From JBHEKP01 sp041859375 (GTDB taxonomy: Bacteria > Hydrogenedentota > Hydrogenedentia > Hydrogenedentales > CAITNO01): DNA of 39,410 nucleotides. Where the stretch lies: the NCBI GenBank assembly GCA_041859375.1, contig JBHEKP010000021.1, positions 1-39,410 on the forward strand, given 5' to 3'. This document shows, piece after piece, positions 8,344 through 16,939 of this stretch (its first letter is position 1; the number at the start of each line of letters is the position of its first letter). The position numbers and the translations under genes were made by a program. Under the pieces are notes generated by a model. It did no database searches and was not told the DNA's origin. It worked only from the letters and a program-made list of their open reading frames with translations.

Positions 8344-9231
8344 TCATGCGCCGGATTCGGCGCGTTCCTTTTTGCGTCGCACGACGATGTGGGACAGAAT
8401 GATGCTCGCCTCGTACAGGATCACCATCGGGAAAAGCATAATCAGCATGGAGAAGGGGTCGGGCGGCGTGAGCACCGCGGCGACCACGGCCATCACAACG
8501 ATGGTGATTTTCCGGTACTGCTTGAGCCCCTCCGGGGTGAGGAGCCCCATGTACACCAGGATGAGCACCGCCATGGGGAACTGGAAGGCCACCGCGAAGC
8601 CCATGAGCCCCTTGATGATGATGTCGATGGTCTCGCTGAGGCGGAGCTGGATTCTCACCCAGGGCAGCGCGTACTCAAGCAGATAGGGCAGCACCAGGGG
8701 GAACACGCCCCAGTAGGCGACGGCCACGCCGCCCAGGGCCAGGCCGGTGCACCCGAAAATGAGGATCTTTATCACCCGCCGCTCGTTCGGCATGAGGCCG
8801 GGGAAGACGAAGGCGCAAATCTGCCAGACAATGAAGGGCAGCGAAAACACCAGGCCGAAATAGCCGGCGATCTTGAACTGCACCCCGATGGGCTCCAGCG
8901 GGCTGAGCACGGTCCATTCGAGCTGCCGCTGTTCCTTGGTTTCCTTCCCCTCCGCGGGGGGGGGCGTCTCCGTGCCGGGGGGCGCGGGCGCCGGGGGCGC
9001 CGCGGGCGCGGATTCAATGGTGGAGAGCGCAAGGGGGGCCAGGGGGCGGGCAAGCTGCTCGATGAGGAAGTTGGAGAAGATGAAACTGACGATAACCGCC
9101 ACGCCCAGCGCCGCGCAGGCACGGATGAGCCGTGTGCGCAGTTCGCCGAGGTGCTCGGTGAAGGTCATCCGTTTCTCGTCATCCACCTTGGGCCTTTCCG
9201 GGGCGTTGCCGCCGTTTGTGTCCGCCTTCAT
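8344..9231 (-). CDS. tatC: Sec-independent translocase subunit TatC with an enlarged first periplasmic loop
   Basis: The product is 295 residues from the ATG at 9231. Family signatures are clear: FTEHLGELRTRLIRA at the first helix, LPFIVWQICAFVFPGLMPNERR, and six hydrophobic segments. Between helix 1 and the conserved SPLEPIGVQFKIA a Pro/Ala-rich stretch of about 40 residues is inserted (APAAPPAPAPPGTETPPP and neighbours), far longer than the usual P1 loop. TatC binds twin-arginine signals and organises the translocase. The start is not certain: ATG at 9291 and an internal ATG near 9168 are also in frame. It lies between HU and tatB on the same strand. Confidence 0.9.
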   Translation of the reverse strand: MKADTNGGNAPERPKVDDEKRMTFTEHLGELRTRLIRACAALGVAVIVSFIFSNFLIEQLARPLAPLALSTIESAPAAPPAPAPPGTETPPPAEGKETKEQRQLEWTVLSPLEPIGVQFKIAGYFGLVFSLPFIVWQICAFVFPGLMPNERRVIKILIFGCTGLALGGVAVAYWGVFPLVLPYLLEYALPWVRIQLRLSETIDIIIKGLMGFAVAFQFPMAVLILVYMGLLTPEGLKQYRKITIVVMAVVAAVLTPPDPFSMLIMLFPMVILYEASIILSHIVVRRKKERAESGA

Positions 9232-9318
9232 TAAAGACAATCCGGACGCGCCGGATGTTTCATGTTTTGTCCGCCGCCCGCGCGGCGGCATGGCCGGAAC
9301 GGGATGCGGGAGGGGGGG

Positions 9319-9627
9319 TTATTCCGCGCCGGGTTCCGGCTGTCCGCCGGGCGTTCCGTCCACCAGTTCCTTGATGGCCTTTCCCGGCTTGAAGGAAACC
9401 ACGCGCTTTTTGGTGATGGGGACCGCCTCGCCGGTGCGGGGGTTGCGGCCGTTGCGCGCGTTGCGCACCTTGGTCTCAAAGACGCCGAAATTGCGTATCT
9501 CCAGCCTGTCGCCCCGGGCGAGCGCCTCAATGATGCTGTCCAGGGTGTGCTGCACCACCGACGCCACCTCGTTTTGCGTGAAACCGAGCCGCTCGGCGAC
9601 ATCTATGACAAGTTCGCGTTTAGTCAC
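9319..9627 (-). CDS. HU/IHF-family DNA-binding protein
   Basis: The product is 102 residues from a GTG at 9627 with GAGGA upstream. It shows the HU/IHF layout: N-terminal helices (TKRELVIDVAERLG), the beta core EIRNFGVFETKVRNA, and the DNA-contacting arm with GRNPRTGEAVPI. A conserved end (VSFKPGKAIKELV) is followed by about ten extra residues. Such proteins bend DNA and organise the nucleoid; HU and IHF subunits cannot be told apart here. It sits between a coiled-coil membrane protein and tatC, all minus strand. Confidence 0.9.
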   Translation of the reverse strand: MTKRELVIDVAERLGFTQNEVASVVQHTLDSIIEALARGDRLEIRNFGVFETKVRNARNGRNPRTGEAVPITKKRVVSFKPGKAIKELVDGTPGGQPEPGAE

Positions 9628-9717
9628 CCTTGTATCCTCACTGCGCGCGGGGTGTGGAACACCGCCCCGCCGGCGCGCTCTGCCATCATTTTCGGGGAAA
9701 AAGAGACCGCGGCCGGC

Positions 9718-10293
9718 CTATTGCATGCCCAGGGCGCTTTTGTACATGGTGCCCAGCCCGCCGATGTCCAGGATGAGCACGGCGGCAACCACCGCGGCCA
9801 CAATGGCGATAATCACAAAGGTCTTGGTGTTGGGGTTCATTCCGCCGCCGCCGCCCTTGCCGCCGAGCATGTCGGCGGTGGCGATGAAGATTTTCTCGCC
9901 CCGCTGGGCGCGGCCCTTCTTGTCCTCAAGCACGCCGAGGGTCTCATTGATGGCGATGAAGGCGCGGTGCCATTCGGTTTGCAGTTTTTTCAGCGCGACT
10001 TCCGACTGGGCGTAGATGGCCTCCAGGCTGGTGGCGCCGCTCACGATGTTCATCGTGTTGCCGTCCAGCGTGTAGTCGTCCATCAGCGTCTGCTGGAGCA
10101 CCCGGTGCTCGCGGGCCAGCTTGCTCTTGATTTTCAGGAACTGGTTTTCGAGCTGGGCCTTGTTCACGCCGGGGTTGGGGTAGGAAGTCAGAATCTGGTT
10201 GAACAGGAGCCAGTCGTTCATGAACTCCCTGCAGAGTTCGACGCGGCGTTCCATCTGTTCCACAAGCTGAAGTTGTTTCTTGCTTAAAGCCAT
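9718..10293 (-). CDS. Tail-anchored coiled-coil protein of unknown function
   Basis: The product is 191 residues. Residues 1-140 are mostly charged helix with coiled-coil character (ALSKKQLQLVEQMERRVELC; YAQSEVALKKLQTEWHRAF). A Gly-rich hinge with five consecutive Gly follows, and then one membrane helix near the C-terminus (FVIIAIVAAVVAAVLIL) with only about 18 residues after it. This is a C-tail-anchored topology with the body in the cytoplasm. I know no family for it. GGAG lies upstream of the ATG and a strong promoter precedes the gene, which is first in the run leading to HU, tatC and tatB. Confidence 0.75.
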   Translation of the reverse strand: MALSKKQLQLVEQMERRVELCREFMNDWLLFNQILTSYPNPGVNKAQLENQFLKIKSKLAREHRVLQQTLMDDYTLDGNTMNIVSGATSLEAIYAQSEVALKKLQTEWHRAFIAINETLGVLEDKKGRAQRGEKIFIATADMLGGKGGGGGMNPNTKTFVIIAIVAAVVAAVLILDIGGLGTMYKSALGMQ

Positions 10294-10354
10294 GACTCAG
10301 GGGTGCTCCTGTTGCGAAAAAGAAAGAAACGGCGTGCAACGCACACCGCCGCAT

Positions 10355-10383
10355 ACTCTAGCACAGGATCGGGGCCATGTCAA
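10355..10383 (-). promoter_or_regulatory. Strong sigma-70-type promoter heading the coiled-coil/HU/tat run
   Basis: On the minus strand a perfect TTGACA (10378-10383) and TAGAGT (10355-10360) are separated by 17 bases, with TG one base before the -10 box forming an extended -10. Transcription would begin near 10348, about 55 bases before the ATG at 10293. This is one of the best promoter matches in the window. Confidence 0.65.
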
Positions 10384-10448
10384 ACATCCCGGCCGTTAAG
10401 TTTTTGCGCACTGTGGTGTTACGCACATTTTTCACCTTTTCACAGAAG

Positions 10449-10486
10449 CCCGTCCCCGGCACGCCGGGACGGGTGCCGGGGACGGG
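10449..10486. repeat. Perfect 14-bp inverted repeat after trpG
   Basis: CCCGTCCCCGGCAC (10449-10462) and its exact complement (10473-10486) flank a 10-base loop, 13 bases beyond the trpG stop. It could fold into a very stable hairpin at the 3' end of the hisF-trpEG transcript. No U-tract follows on either strand, so it is not a textbook intrinsic terminator. The GTGCCGGGGAC core recalls REP-type palindromes spread by RAYT transposases; this resemblance is from memory. Confidence 0.7.
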
Positions 10487-10498
10487 GAAAGACGCGGA

Positions 10499-11068
10499 TC
10501 AGGCGGTGAATCCCATGAAATTGCGTATCATGGTTTTTCCCTGGGGGGTGAGAATGCTTTCCGGGTGGAACTGGACGCCCCAGACGGGGAATTTCTTGTG
10601 CGCCACGGCCATGATCATCCCGTCCTCGGTCTCGGCGGTGATGTCCAGGCAGTCCGGGCAGGTCTCCCGCTTGATGATGAGGGAATGGTAGCGGGTGGCG
10701 GTGAAGGGGTTGTCCACGTCCTTGAAAAAGGGGTTGCCGTTGTGGCGGATGCGGCTGATTTTGCCGTGCATGATCACGCCCGCGCGGACCACGTCGCCGC
10801 CGAAGGCCGCGCCGATGCTCTGGTGGCCGAGGCACACGCCGAGCACGGGGTACTTCGGCCCCAGCTCCTTGATCACATCAATGGATATGCCCGCCTCGTA
10901 GGGGGTGCAGGGCCCGGGCGACACCACGATGCGGTCCGGTTTGAGCGCGTCAATGCCCTGGATGGTGATGGCGTCGTTGCGGTACACCCGCACGTCCGGG
11001 TCGAGTTCGCCGAAATACTGCACCAGGTTGTAGGTGAAAGAGTCGTAGTTGTCAACGATGAGAATCAT
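10499..11068 (-). CDS. trpG: Anthranilate synthase glutamine amidotransferase component (TrpG/PabA)
   Basis: The product is 189 residues, the usual length. It releases ammonia from glutamine for anthranilate synthesis, the first committed step of tryptophan biosynthesis. The class I amidotransferase signatures are intact: oxyanion segment SPGPCTP, nucleophile Cys79 in GVCLGHQSIG, and His and Glu in VQFHPESIL. The ATG at 11068 overlaps the trpE stop by four bases, so the two subunits are translationally coupled. The protein may also serve PabB for folate, as in bacteria with one shared amidotransferase; no other copy is in the window. Confidence 0.95.
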   Translation of the reverse strand: MILIVDNYDSFTYNLVQYFGELDPDVRVYRNDAITIQGIDALKPDRIVVSPGPCTPYEAGISIDVIKELGPKYPVLGVCLGHQSIGAAFGGDVVRAGVIMHGKISRIRHNGNPFFKDVDNPFTATRYHSLIIKRETCPDCLDITAETEDGMIMAVAHKKFPVWGVQFHPESILTPQGKTMIRNFMGFTA

Positions 11069-12552
11069 GATTCGAGCCCCTTCTCGGCGAAGTCCACCGC
11101 GCTAAAGAGGACTTTGGCCTTGTTGACCGTTTCCTCGTACTCTTTTTCGGGATCGCTGTCGTACACCACGCCCGCGCCCGCCTGCAGGTAGGCGGCGCCC
11201 TCCTTGAGCACCAGCGTGCGGATGAGTATGCACGTGTCCATGTCCCCGGAATAGCTGATGTAGCCGCAGCCGCCCGAATAGGGGCCGCGCCGCTCCGGCT
11301 CCAGCTCGTCGATGATTTCCATGGCCCGTATTTTCGGCGCGCCGCTCACGGTGCCCATGGGGAAGGTCGCCTCCACCGCGTCAAAGGCGTCGCAGTCGGG
11401 GCGCATCTCCCCGGCCACCTCGCTGACGATGTGCATGACATGGGAGTAGCGCTCGACGACCATCAGTTTGTTGGCCACGGGCGCCACGGTGCCGGGTTTG
11501 CTGATGCGGCCCAAATCGTTGCGCCCCAGATCCACCAGCATGATGTGCTCCGCCAGCTCCTTCTCGTCGGCCATGAGGTCCTTCTCCAGGGCGAGGTCCT
11601 CCTCCGGCGTCGCGCCGCGGCGTCGCGTGCCCGCGATGGGCCGCACCATGCAGCGCCCGTTCTTGACCTGGGTCATCACCTCCGGGCTTGAGCCGGCCAT
11701 GGCGAATTCGGGGAACTGGATGAGCACCATGTAGGGCGAGGGGTTGATGCAGCGCAGGGCGCGGTAGAGGTTGACCGGACTCGCGCCCACGGCCCGCTTG
11801 AAGCGCTGCGACAGGACGACCTGGAAGATGTCCCCCGCGCGGATGTACTCCTTGGCCTTGAGCACCGCCCCGCAGAACTGCTCTTTTGTGAAGTTGGACT
11901 CCACGGGGGCGGGGCCGGTGCTGTTGTGGACCCGCTCCGTGGACACCATGAGCGGTCCGCGCAGCTTCGCCTCAATGTCGGAGATTTTGCGCACCGCCTC
12001 GTTGTACACCGCGTCGGGGTTGTCCCCGGCGTGGGCGTTGGACACAATGATGATCTTGTTCTTCACATGGTCGAAGATCAGCATGGTGTCGGTGATCATG
12101 AAGTACAGGTCGGGCAGGTTGAGCGGGTCTGGGTTGTTGTCCGGGATTGACTCGAAAAAGCGGACCTGATCATAGGACAGGTAGCCCACCGCGCCGCCGT
12201 GGAAGGCGGGCAGCCCCGGCATGGAAACCGGCTCATAGCGCGCCATGAGCGCGCGCAGCTCGTTGAGCGGGTTGTCGGAGGTGAAACGCTCCTCCACGCC
12301 GTCCCGGATGATCGCGCCCTCGCGGCCCTTGGAGCGGAACACGATGGAGGGGTTGGCGCCCAGGATGGAGTACTGGCCGATGGTGTCGGCCTTTTCCACG
12401 CTTTCCAGCAGGAAGGCGTAGCGCTCGTTGCGGGAGATTTTCAGGTAGGCCGTGACCGGGGTTTCCAGGTCGGCGAGAAGTTCCTTGCACACCGGCACCA
12501 CCGCATTGGGGCGGGCAAGTCGCCGGAAATCGTCCAAATTGGGATAAATCAT
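11065..12552 (-). CDS. trpE: Anthranilate synthase component I
   Basis: The product is 495 residues. It converts chorismate and ammonia (supplied by TrpG) to anthranilate. The feedback-binding segment AFLLESVEKAD near the N-terminus contains the LLES residues that contact tryptophan in allosterically inhibited enzymes. The catalytic half carries RPIAGTRRRG, LVDLGRNDLGRI, and GAPKIRAMEIIDELE followed by YSGGCGYISYSGDMD. The start at 12552 is set by GGAGG 7 bases upstream. The order hisF-trpE-trpG on one strand suggests co-expression with histidine synthesis; the remaining trp genes are not here. Confidence 0.95.
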   Translation of the reverse strand: MIYPNLDDFRRLARPNAVVPVCKELLADLETPVTAYLKISRNERYAFLLESVEKADTIGQYSILGANPSIVFRSKGREGAIIRDGVEERFTSDNPLNELRALMARYEPVSMPGLPAFHGGAVGYLSYDQVRFFESIPDNNPDPLNLPDLYFMITDTMLIFDHVKNKIIIVSNAHAGDNPDAVYNEAVRKISDIEAKLRGPLMVSTERVHNSTGPAPVESNFTKEQFCGAVLKAKEYIRAGDIFQVVLSQRFKRAVGASPVNLYRALRCINPSPYMVLIQFPEFAMAGSSPEVMTQVKNGRCMVRPIAGTRRRGATPEEDLALEKDLMADEKELAEHIMLVDLGRNDLGRISKPGTVAPVANKLMVVERYSHVMHIVSEVAGEMRPDCDAFDAVEATFPMGTVSGAPKIRAMEIIDELEPERRGPYSGGCGYISYSGDMDTCILIRTLVLKEGAAYLQAGAGVVYDSDPEKEYEETVNKAKVLFSAVDFAEKGLES

Positions 12553-12621
12553 GGGAGAACCTCCACAGGGGTTGGGTTGAAACAGGCAAAAGCACAGGCA
12601 CACACAGCGTCTTGAAGGGGA

Positions 12622-12675
12622 CTAATGGCTGGCGGGGCCCCGCCATCGGCGCTGGTATTGCCGGCTCTGTTTCAT
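12622..12675 (-). CDS. Possible 17-residue leader peptide before trpE
   Basis: In the 178 bases between hisF and trpE, an ATG at 12675 with AGGAG upstream encodes MKQSRQYQRRWRGPASH. A single Trp codon sits directly before the palindrome at 12630-12645. A trp leader normally has two or more Trp codons and a U-tailed terminator, and neither is present. It could be a translation-coupled leader or chance. Confidence 0.25.
   Translation of the reverse strand: MKQSRQYQRRWRGPASH
12630..12645. repeat. 16-bp perfect palindrome in the hisF-trpE spacer
   Basis: TGGCGGGGCCCCGCCA is fully self-complementary with no loop. It overlaps the Trp codon of the possible leader peptide. Such a palindrome could bind a dimeric regulator on DNA or pair between RNA molecules; nothing else around it supports a specific role. 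Confidence 0.6.
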
Positions 12676-12730
12676 TCCTGTCAGGCTCCTTTGGACAAGA
12701 TTCCGGCCCGGTGGGGCCGAAAAAGCACTG

Positions 12731-13507
12731 TTACAATCTCACAGACACCCCATGGGATGCAAGATATTCCTTTGCCTCCCGGATGGTGTGCTCCTGGAAG
12801 TGGAAGATGGAGGCGGCCAGGGCCGCATCCGCGCCGCCCTCCTGGAGCGCGGCCCGCAGATGGTCCAGATTGCCCGCGCCGCCGCTGGCGATGACGGGGA
12901 TGCCCACCGCGTCCGCGATGGCCCGGGTCAGGCCGATGTCATAGCCGTCCTTCGTGCCGTCGCAGTCCATGCAGGTCAGCAGGATTTCGCCCGCGCCGCG
13001 CCGTTCCGCCTCGATTGCCCAGGCAACGGGTTCCAGCGGGGTCGCCCGGCCACCGTCGCGGCCGCCGTGGCTTTTCACATAATAGCCGCCGCCCTCTTCG
13101 GCGGGGCGCTTCTTCGCGTCAATCGCCACCACGATGCACTGCGCGCCGAAGCGGGACGAGGCCCGCTCGATGAATTCGGGGTTTTCAATGGCCGGGGTGT
13201 TGATGGACACCTTGTCCGCGCCCGCATTAAGCATGCGGCGGATGTCGTCGATGGTGCGGATGCCGCCGCCCACGCACAGGGGCATGAACACCTGTTCCGC
13301 CGTGCGGCGCACCACGTCGAGCATGGTTTCCCGGTTGTCCGTCGAGGCGCGGATGTCGAGAAAGACGATCTCGTCGGCCTTCTCCTCGTCGTAGCGCCGC
13401 GCGATTTCCACGGGGTCCCCCGCGTCGCGCAACCCCAGGAACTGCACGCCCTTCACCACGCGGCCGTCGGCCACGTCCAGGCACGGTATGACTCGTTTTG
13501 CAAGCAT
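12731..13507 (-). CDS. hisF: Imidazole glycerol phosphate synthase cyclase subunit
   Basis: The product is 258 residues, typical for HisF. It closes the imidazole ring from PRFAR and ammonia, giving imidazole glycerol phosphate and AICAR in histidine synthesis. The catalytic aspartates are visible: Asp11 in IPCLDVADGRVVKG and the second in VVAIDAKKRP (about residue 130). The phosphate-binding segments CVGGGIRT and VIASGGAG are intact. The ATG at 13507 gives the standard N-terminus MLAKRVIPCLD. HisH, its glutaminase partner, is not in the window. It appears to head a transcript continuing into trpE and trpG. Confidence 0.95.
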   Translation of the reverse strand: MLAKRVIPCLDVADGRVVKGVQFLGLRDAGDPVEIARRYDEEKADEIVFLDIRASTDNRETMLDVVRRTAEQVFMPLCVGGGIRTIDDIRRMLNAGADKVSINTPAIENPEFIERASSRFGAQCIVVAIDAKKRPAEEGGGYYVKSHGGRDGGRATPLEPVAWAIEAERRGAGEILLTCMDCDGTKDGYDIGLTRAIADAVGIPVIASGGAGNLDHLRAALQEGGADAALAASIFHFQEHTIREAKEYLASHGVSVRL

Positions 13508-13572
13508 GATGTCCGTCTTTCCACTGGTTGAAGACGGCATTTTACAACAAAACCGGCCCCGGATGCCTTTCC

Positions 13573-15639
13573 TTAGTCGAGACGCAGGAACCCGCCGGTC
13601 TGGGCGGTTTTTTCATCCCCGCCGATCCGCACCACAAACCCGCCGGTTTTGAGCCGGACATCGAAGTGTTTTCCCCTGAGGCGAACCCCCTTTAGGGAAA
13701 TCTCCCCGGCGAGGGTGGTGGGTTTTGGGGCAATGGTGACTGAGCCGTCCATGGCGGCCTCGATGCCGAAGAGGCCGAAGATGACCGCCTGCGCGGCGGT
13801 GGCGCCGTCAATGGTGCACTGGAGCGGCGTGTCCTTCCGGTAGTCCGCCGCGTTGGCCACGAGCGAGTCGCCCCAGTAGGGCATGCGGCTGCCCCACCAG
13901 AGAATGCGGCGCAGCAAATCGTCGGCGGGGACGCTGTGTCCGGCCTTGTAAAGGCGTTCCGCGATTTGCGGCGGGAAGCAGGTGCAACTGCCGCCGCCGC
14001 CGTTGTCTATGTCCACCTGATCGTATGCGACGTCCGTTTTGGACAGGCTGTGCAGGCCGAAGGGGGAAAGGAATTCCGTTTCGTTCAGGTGGGAGAGCAG
14101 CCCCTCCACCTGATCGGGATCAAGCACGGGGCTGTTGAAGAGCTTGAAGAGCTGGATCGTGTAACGGGTGTCCGGGACGCCTTCGCCGTTTTTGAAATGA
14201 AACCACCGGAGTTCCGGATTCCATAATTCCCGCCGCAGCACCTCCTTCAACCGCACCGCCCGTTCGCGCAGCAGGGGCATGGGTTTCCCGGCGGTGTCGC
14301 ACAGTTCCGCCACGCGCAGGTAGGTGTCATAACGCCGCCCGTTCAGGTCGGGCATGACATGGTTGTAGGGGTAGCCCCTGCGGAGTTCCAGGTGGCTGTT
14401 CGAGGGGCCGTAGTCAATCAGCGCCACGGGCCTGGCCGGGTCGTCGCCTACCAGGGCGTTTTCAACCATCCAGTCCAGCACCGTTTTTCCGTTGACCGTC
14501 TCAGAGAGGAATGCGGTGTCCCCCGTGTTTTTCACGAGCCAGTACACCAGCCCGGTGATTTTTTCCTGGTTGACCGGATACCAGGGACCGAAAGCCTCCC
14601 CGGTGAGGGGCATGAAGGCGAAGTGTTTGGTGATGTCCACGGAGAGGAACTGCCGGATGTGGGCCTTTGCCGCTTCAGGATCGCACAACGGCAGGATCTC
14701 CCAGACCTCGCCGAAATTCCACAGGTATTCGCAGAGGCATCCGCCGCGCACGCTGCCGGTGCCGTAATAGGGCTGGAGCACCATTTCGGGCAGATTCCAG
14801 CGGTTCATGAGCAGATGGAGCAGAGAGCGGTTGTACCATGCGTCCAGCGCCGGATTGTCCGATTCAAGCCGGGGCAGTTTGGAGAAGAGATCCTCCATGC
14901 GCGCCTGCCATGCGGCTGTGGTGTCCGCATGGGCGCGGGCGGGATCCTCCAGCATTCGCCGCAGCGCGGCGCGCACCTCACCCTCTCCGCCAATGGCGAA
15001 GGCCGCGGCGGTTTCACGGCTTTCCCCGGGCGGAACGGTCATGGGCGCGGCCCATTGCGTTCCATCAAAGGCGCCCCCGGCCACGGCCACGCCGAACACG
15101 CCGTCTTTTCCGTGCCACAGCACACCATCGGGGGTTTCAACGGCCCTGGCGGGGGACTTGCTCAGGGTGGTGCTGAATTCCCACACATTGGTTTTGTCGA
15201 GCGTGCCGCCCGCAGTGAAGGCCAGGGGAATTTTCGCATCCTCCGGGCCGGGATTGTGAACCCGCACACGCACCAGTCCCCCACGCACACCGTCCACCAG
15301 CACGGTGTCCGCCGCGATGTCCAGGCCGTTCACATTCCCCTGCGCGGCGATCCGGTATGGCAGCCAGGTGTAGTCCGCGGCGGGAATCGACTCTCCGCCC
15401 ACCCGGGCCTCCAGCAGGAAATCGGAGCTGACATGAGGGGGGGACCAAAGGCCGTCCACGGAGCCCACCCGGCTGTGGCGCACCCCCGCCGTGGCCATGC
15501 CGTTGACCAGGCCCATGTGGGCCTCGTCCATGATGCAGTCGGCCTTGCGGATGGCGAAGGCGTCCGTGAACGCATCCGCCTCCGCAGGCCGGGCCTGCAC
15601 CAGCAACACCCCCAGCAGCAGCCGGCAAAGTGAAGGCAT
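13573..15639 (-). CDS. Secreted six-hairpin (alpha/alpha) glycosidase-like protein
   Basis: The product is 688 residues from an ATG at 15639 with GGAGAGG upstream. A signal peptide (LCRLLLGVLLVQARPAEA) is followed by a beta-sandwich N-terminal half (about residues 25-230), then a helical barrel domain with aromatic segments such as LQPYYGTGSVRGG, EYLWNFGEVWEIL and GPWYPVNQEKITGLVYWLVK. The C-terminus (LAGEISLKGVRLRGKHFDV) is a short beta domain of the kind seen in GH65, GH78 and GH95 enzymes. This layout suits an exo-acting glycosidase, but I cannot name the family or substrate. It stands alone, with the ATPase gene ending 17 bases upstream on the same strand. Confidence 0.7.
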   Translation of the reverse strand: MPSLCRLLLGVLLVQARPAEADAFTDAFAIRKADCIMDEAHMGLVNGMATAGVRHSRVGSVDGLWSPPHVSSDFLLEARVGGESIPAADYTWLPYRIAAQGNVNGLDIAADTVLVDGVRGGLVRVRVHNPGPEDAKIPLAFTAGGTLDKTNVWEFSTTLSKSPARAVETPDGVLWHGKDGVFGVAVAGGAFDGTQWAAPMTVPPGESRETAAAFAIGGEGEVRAALRRMLEDPARAHADTTAAWQARMEDLFSKLPRLESDNPALDAWYNRSLLHLLMNRWNLPEMVLQPYYGTGSVRGGCLCEYLWNFGEVWEILPLCDPEAAKAHIRQFLSVDITKHFAFMPLTGEAFGPWYPVNQEKITGLVYWLVKNTGDTAFLSETVNGKTVLDWMVENALVGDDPARPVALIDYGPSNSHLELRRGYPYNHVMPDLNGRRYDTYLRVAELCDTAGKPMPLLRERAVRLKEVLRRELWNPELRWFHFKNGEGVPDTRYTIQLFKLFNSPVLDPDQVEGLLSHLNETEFLSPFGLHSLSKTDVAYDQVDIDNGGGGSCTCFPPQIAERLYKAGHSVPADDLLRRILWWGSRMPYWGDSLVANAADYRKDTPLQCTIDGATAAQAVIFGLFGIEAAMDGSVTIAPKPTTLAGEISLKGVRLRGKHFDVRLKTGGFVVRIGGDEKTAQTGGFLRLD

Positions 15640-15656
15640 GGGCCTCTCCCCGTGGT

Positions 15657-16913
15657 TTACGGCTCCTGGCGCAGCCGCCACAGGCTGGACAGGGGCACGG
15701 CATGAATTTTGTCGCCGAAGGGAACCACCCGGTCGCCGCCGTACAGGATGACGCCGCGGTGGAACAGGTCCCCCGCGTCCCGCGCGAGCGACGCGATCTG
15801 CGCGGCATCCTCCCGGGTGACCGTGGCGGCGGCCTTGACCTCCACGGCCACGATGCGCCTGCCGCCGCGGGCCTCCAGAATGAAATCCGCCTCGCGCCCG
15901 TCATGGTTGCGGAAATGGAGGATCGTGGGGCGGGTCACACTCCACGAGCACTGTTTGCGCAGCTCCAAGTAGACAAAGTTCTCCAGCAGCGGCCCCCGGC
16001 TTTTCGGGTCTTTCGCCAGGCGGTCCGGGCGCATGTCCGCCAGGTGCGCCAGCAGCCCCGTGTCGCCCAGATAGACCTTGGGCGACTTCACCAGCCGCTT
16101 GATGCGGTTTGTGAACCAGGGATGCACGGTGTGCACCTGGAAGGTGGCCAGCAGGAGGTCGAAGTACCTCCGCAGGGTGGACGCCTTGACGCCCGAGTCG
16201 CGGGACAGGTCGGTCTGGTTGAGCAGGCCGCCCGCCCGGTGGGCGAGTATCGCCAGCAGGCGCGGCATGTCAATAAGCCCCTCAATGTTGGCGAGATCGC
16301 GCACCTCCCGGACCAGGGTTGTCTGGGCGTAGGCGTCAAACCAGGCGGCGCGCCTGCGTGCGTCCCTGCGGATCAGGGCCTCGGGGTAGCCCCCCGTCAG
16401 CGCGGCTGGAATCCAGTCCGCCGGGTCTTGGACGGGCAGGGCCATGACACGGTCCGCAAAGTCGTCCGCAAAAACGGCGTCCACAAAACCGTCCTTGACG
16501 CCGAGCACCTCGCCCTGCGACAGGGGAAGCAGCTCAAGCACCTCCACCCGGCCCGCAAGGGCCTCTGAAAAGGCCGGCAGGGTGAGCACGTTGGCGGAAC
16601 CCGTCAGCAGGAACCGCCCTGGCCGGCGGTCCAGGTCGACGGCGGCCTTGATGGCGATGAGCAGCAGGGGCGCACGCTGCGCCTCGTCTATCACCACGTT
16701 CCCGCGAAAGCCCTGAAGAAAGCCCTTGGGATCGGAGGTGGCTGCGGACAACGCGGAAATATCGTCCAGGGTGACATAGTCGGCGTTAAGCAGATTCCGG
16801 GCGAGCTGCTTTGCCAGGAAGGTTTTTCCCGACTGACGCGGCCCGTGAAGCAGGAGCACCGGCGTGTCCTGGGCGGCGGCGGCCACGTTGTCTGTGATGT
16901 GTCGGTTCCACAT
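15657..16913 (-). CDS. AAA-family ATPase with winged-helix and DUF4143 domain
   Basis: The product is 418 residues from the ATG at 16913 (an in-frame GTG at 16937 is an alternative). The N-terminal AAA_14 domain carries Walker A GPRQSGKT (residues 24-31), Walker B VVIDEAQRAPLL, and the sensor segment FLLTGSANVL. A winged-helix-like stretch follows (LLNQTDLSRDSGVKASTLRR), then a DUF4143 C-terminus with a nuclease-like pattern (GREADFILE...VAVEVKAA) resembling PD-(D/E)XK folds. Functions of this widespread family are poorly known. The promoter lies inside an inverted repeat, so autoregulation through the winged helix is plausible. The AT-rich upstream region differs from its surroundings, which may mean horizontal acquisition. 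Confidence 0.85.
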   Translation of the reverse strand: MWNRHITDNVAAAAQDTPVLLLHGPRQSGKTFLAKQLARNLLNADYVTLDDISALSAATSDPKGFLQGFRGNVVIDEAQRAPLLLIAIKAAVDLDRRPGRFLLTGSANVLTLPAFSEALAGRVEVLELLPLSQGEVLGVKDGFVDAVFADDFADRVMALPVQDPADWIPAALTGGYPEALIRRDARRRAAWFDAYAQTTLVREVRDLANIEGLIDMPRLLAILAHRAGGLLNQTDLSRDSGVKASTLRRYFDLLLATFQVHTVHPWFTNRIKRLVKSPKVYLGDTGLLAHLADMRPDRLAKDPKSRGPLLENFVYLELRKQCSWSVTRPTILHFRNHDGREADFILEARGGRRIVAVEVKAAATVTREDAAQIASLARDAGDLFHRGVILYGGDRVVPFGDKIHAVPLSSLWRLRQEP

Positions 16914-16939
16914 GGCTAAAATCCAAAATTTCACCACTT

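Noticed and set aside
7285..9234. Long plus-strand open frame (649 codons) opposite the tat genes and radical SAM gene
   Set aside because: It is the antisense of tatC, tatB and the radical SAM gene, which have clear family motifs; the frame has odd composition and no ribosome site.
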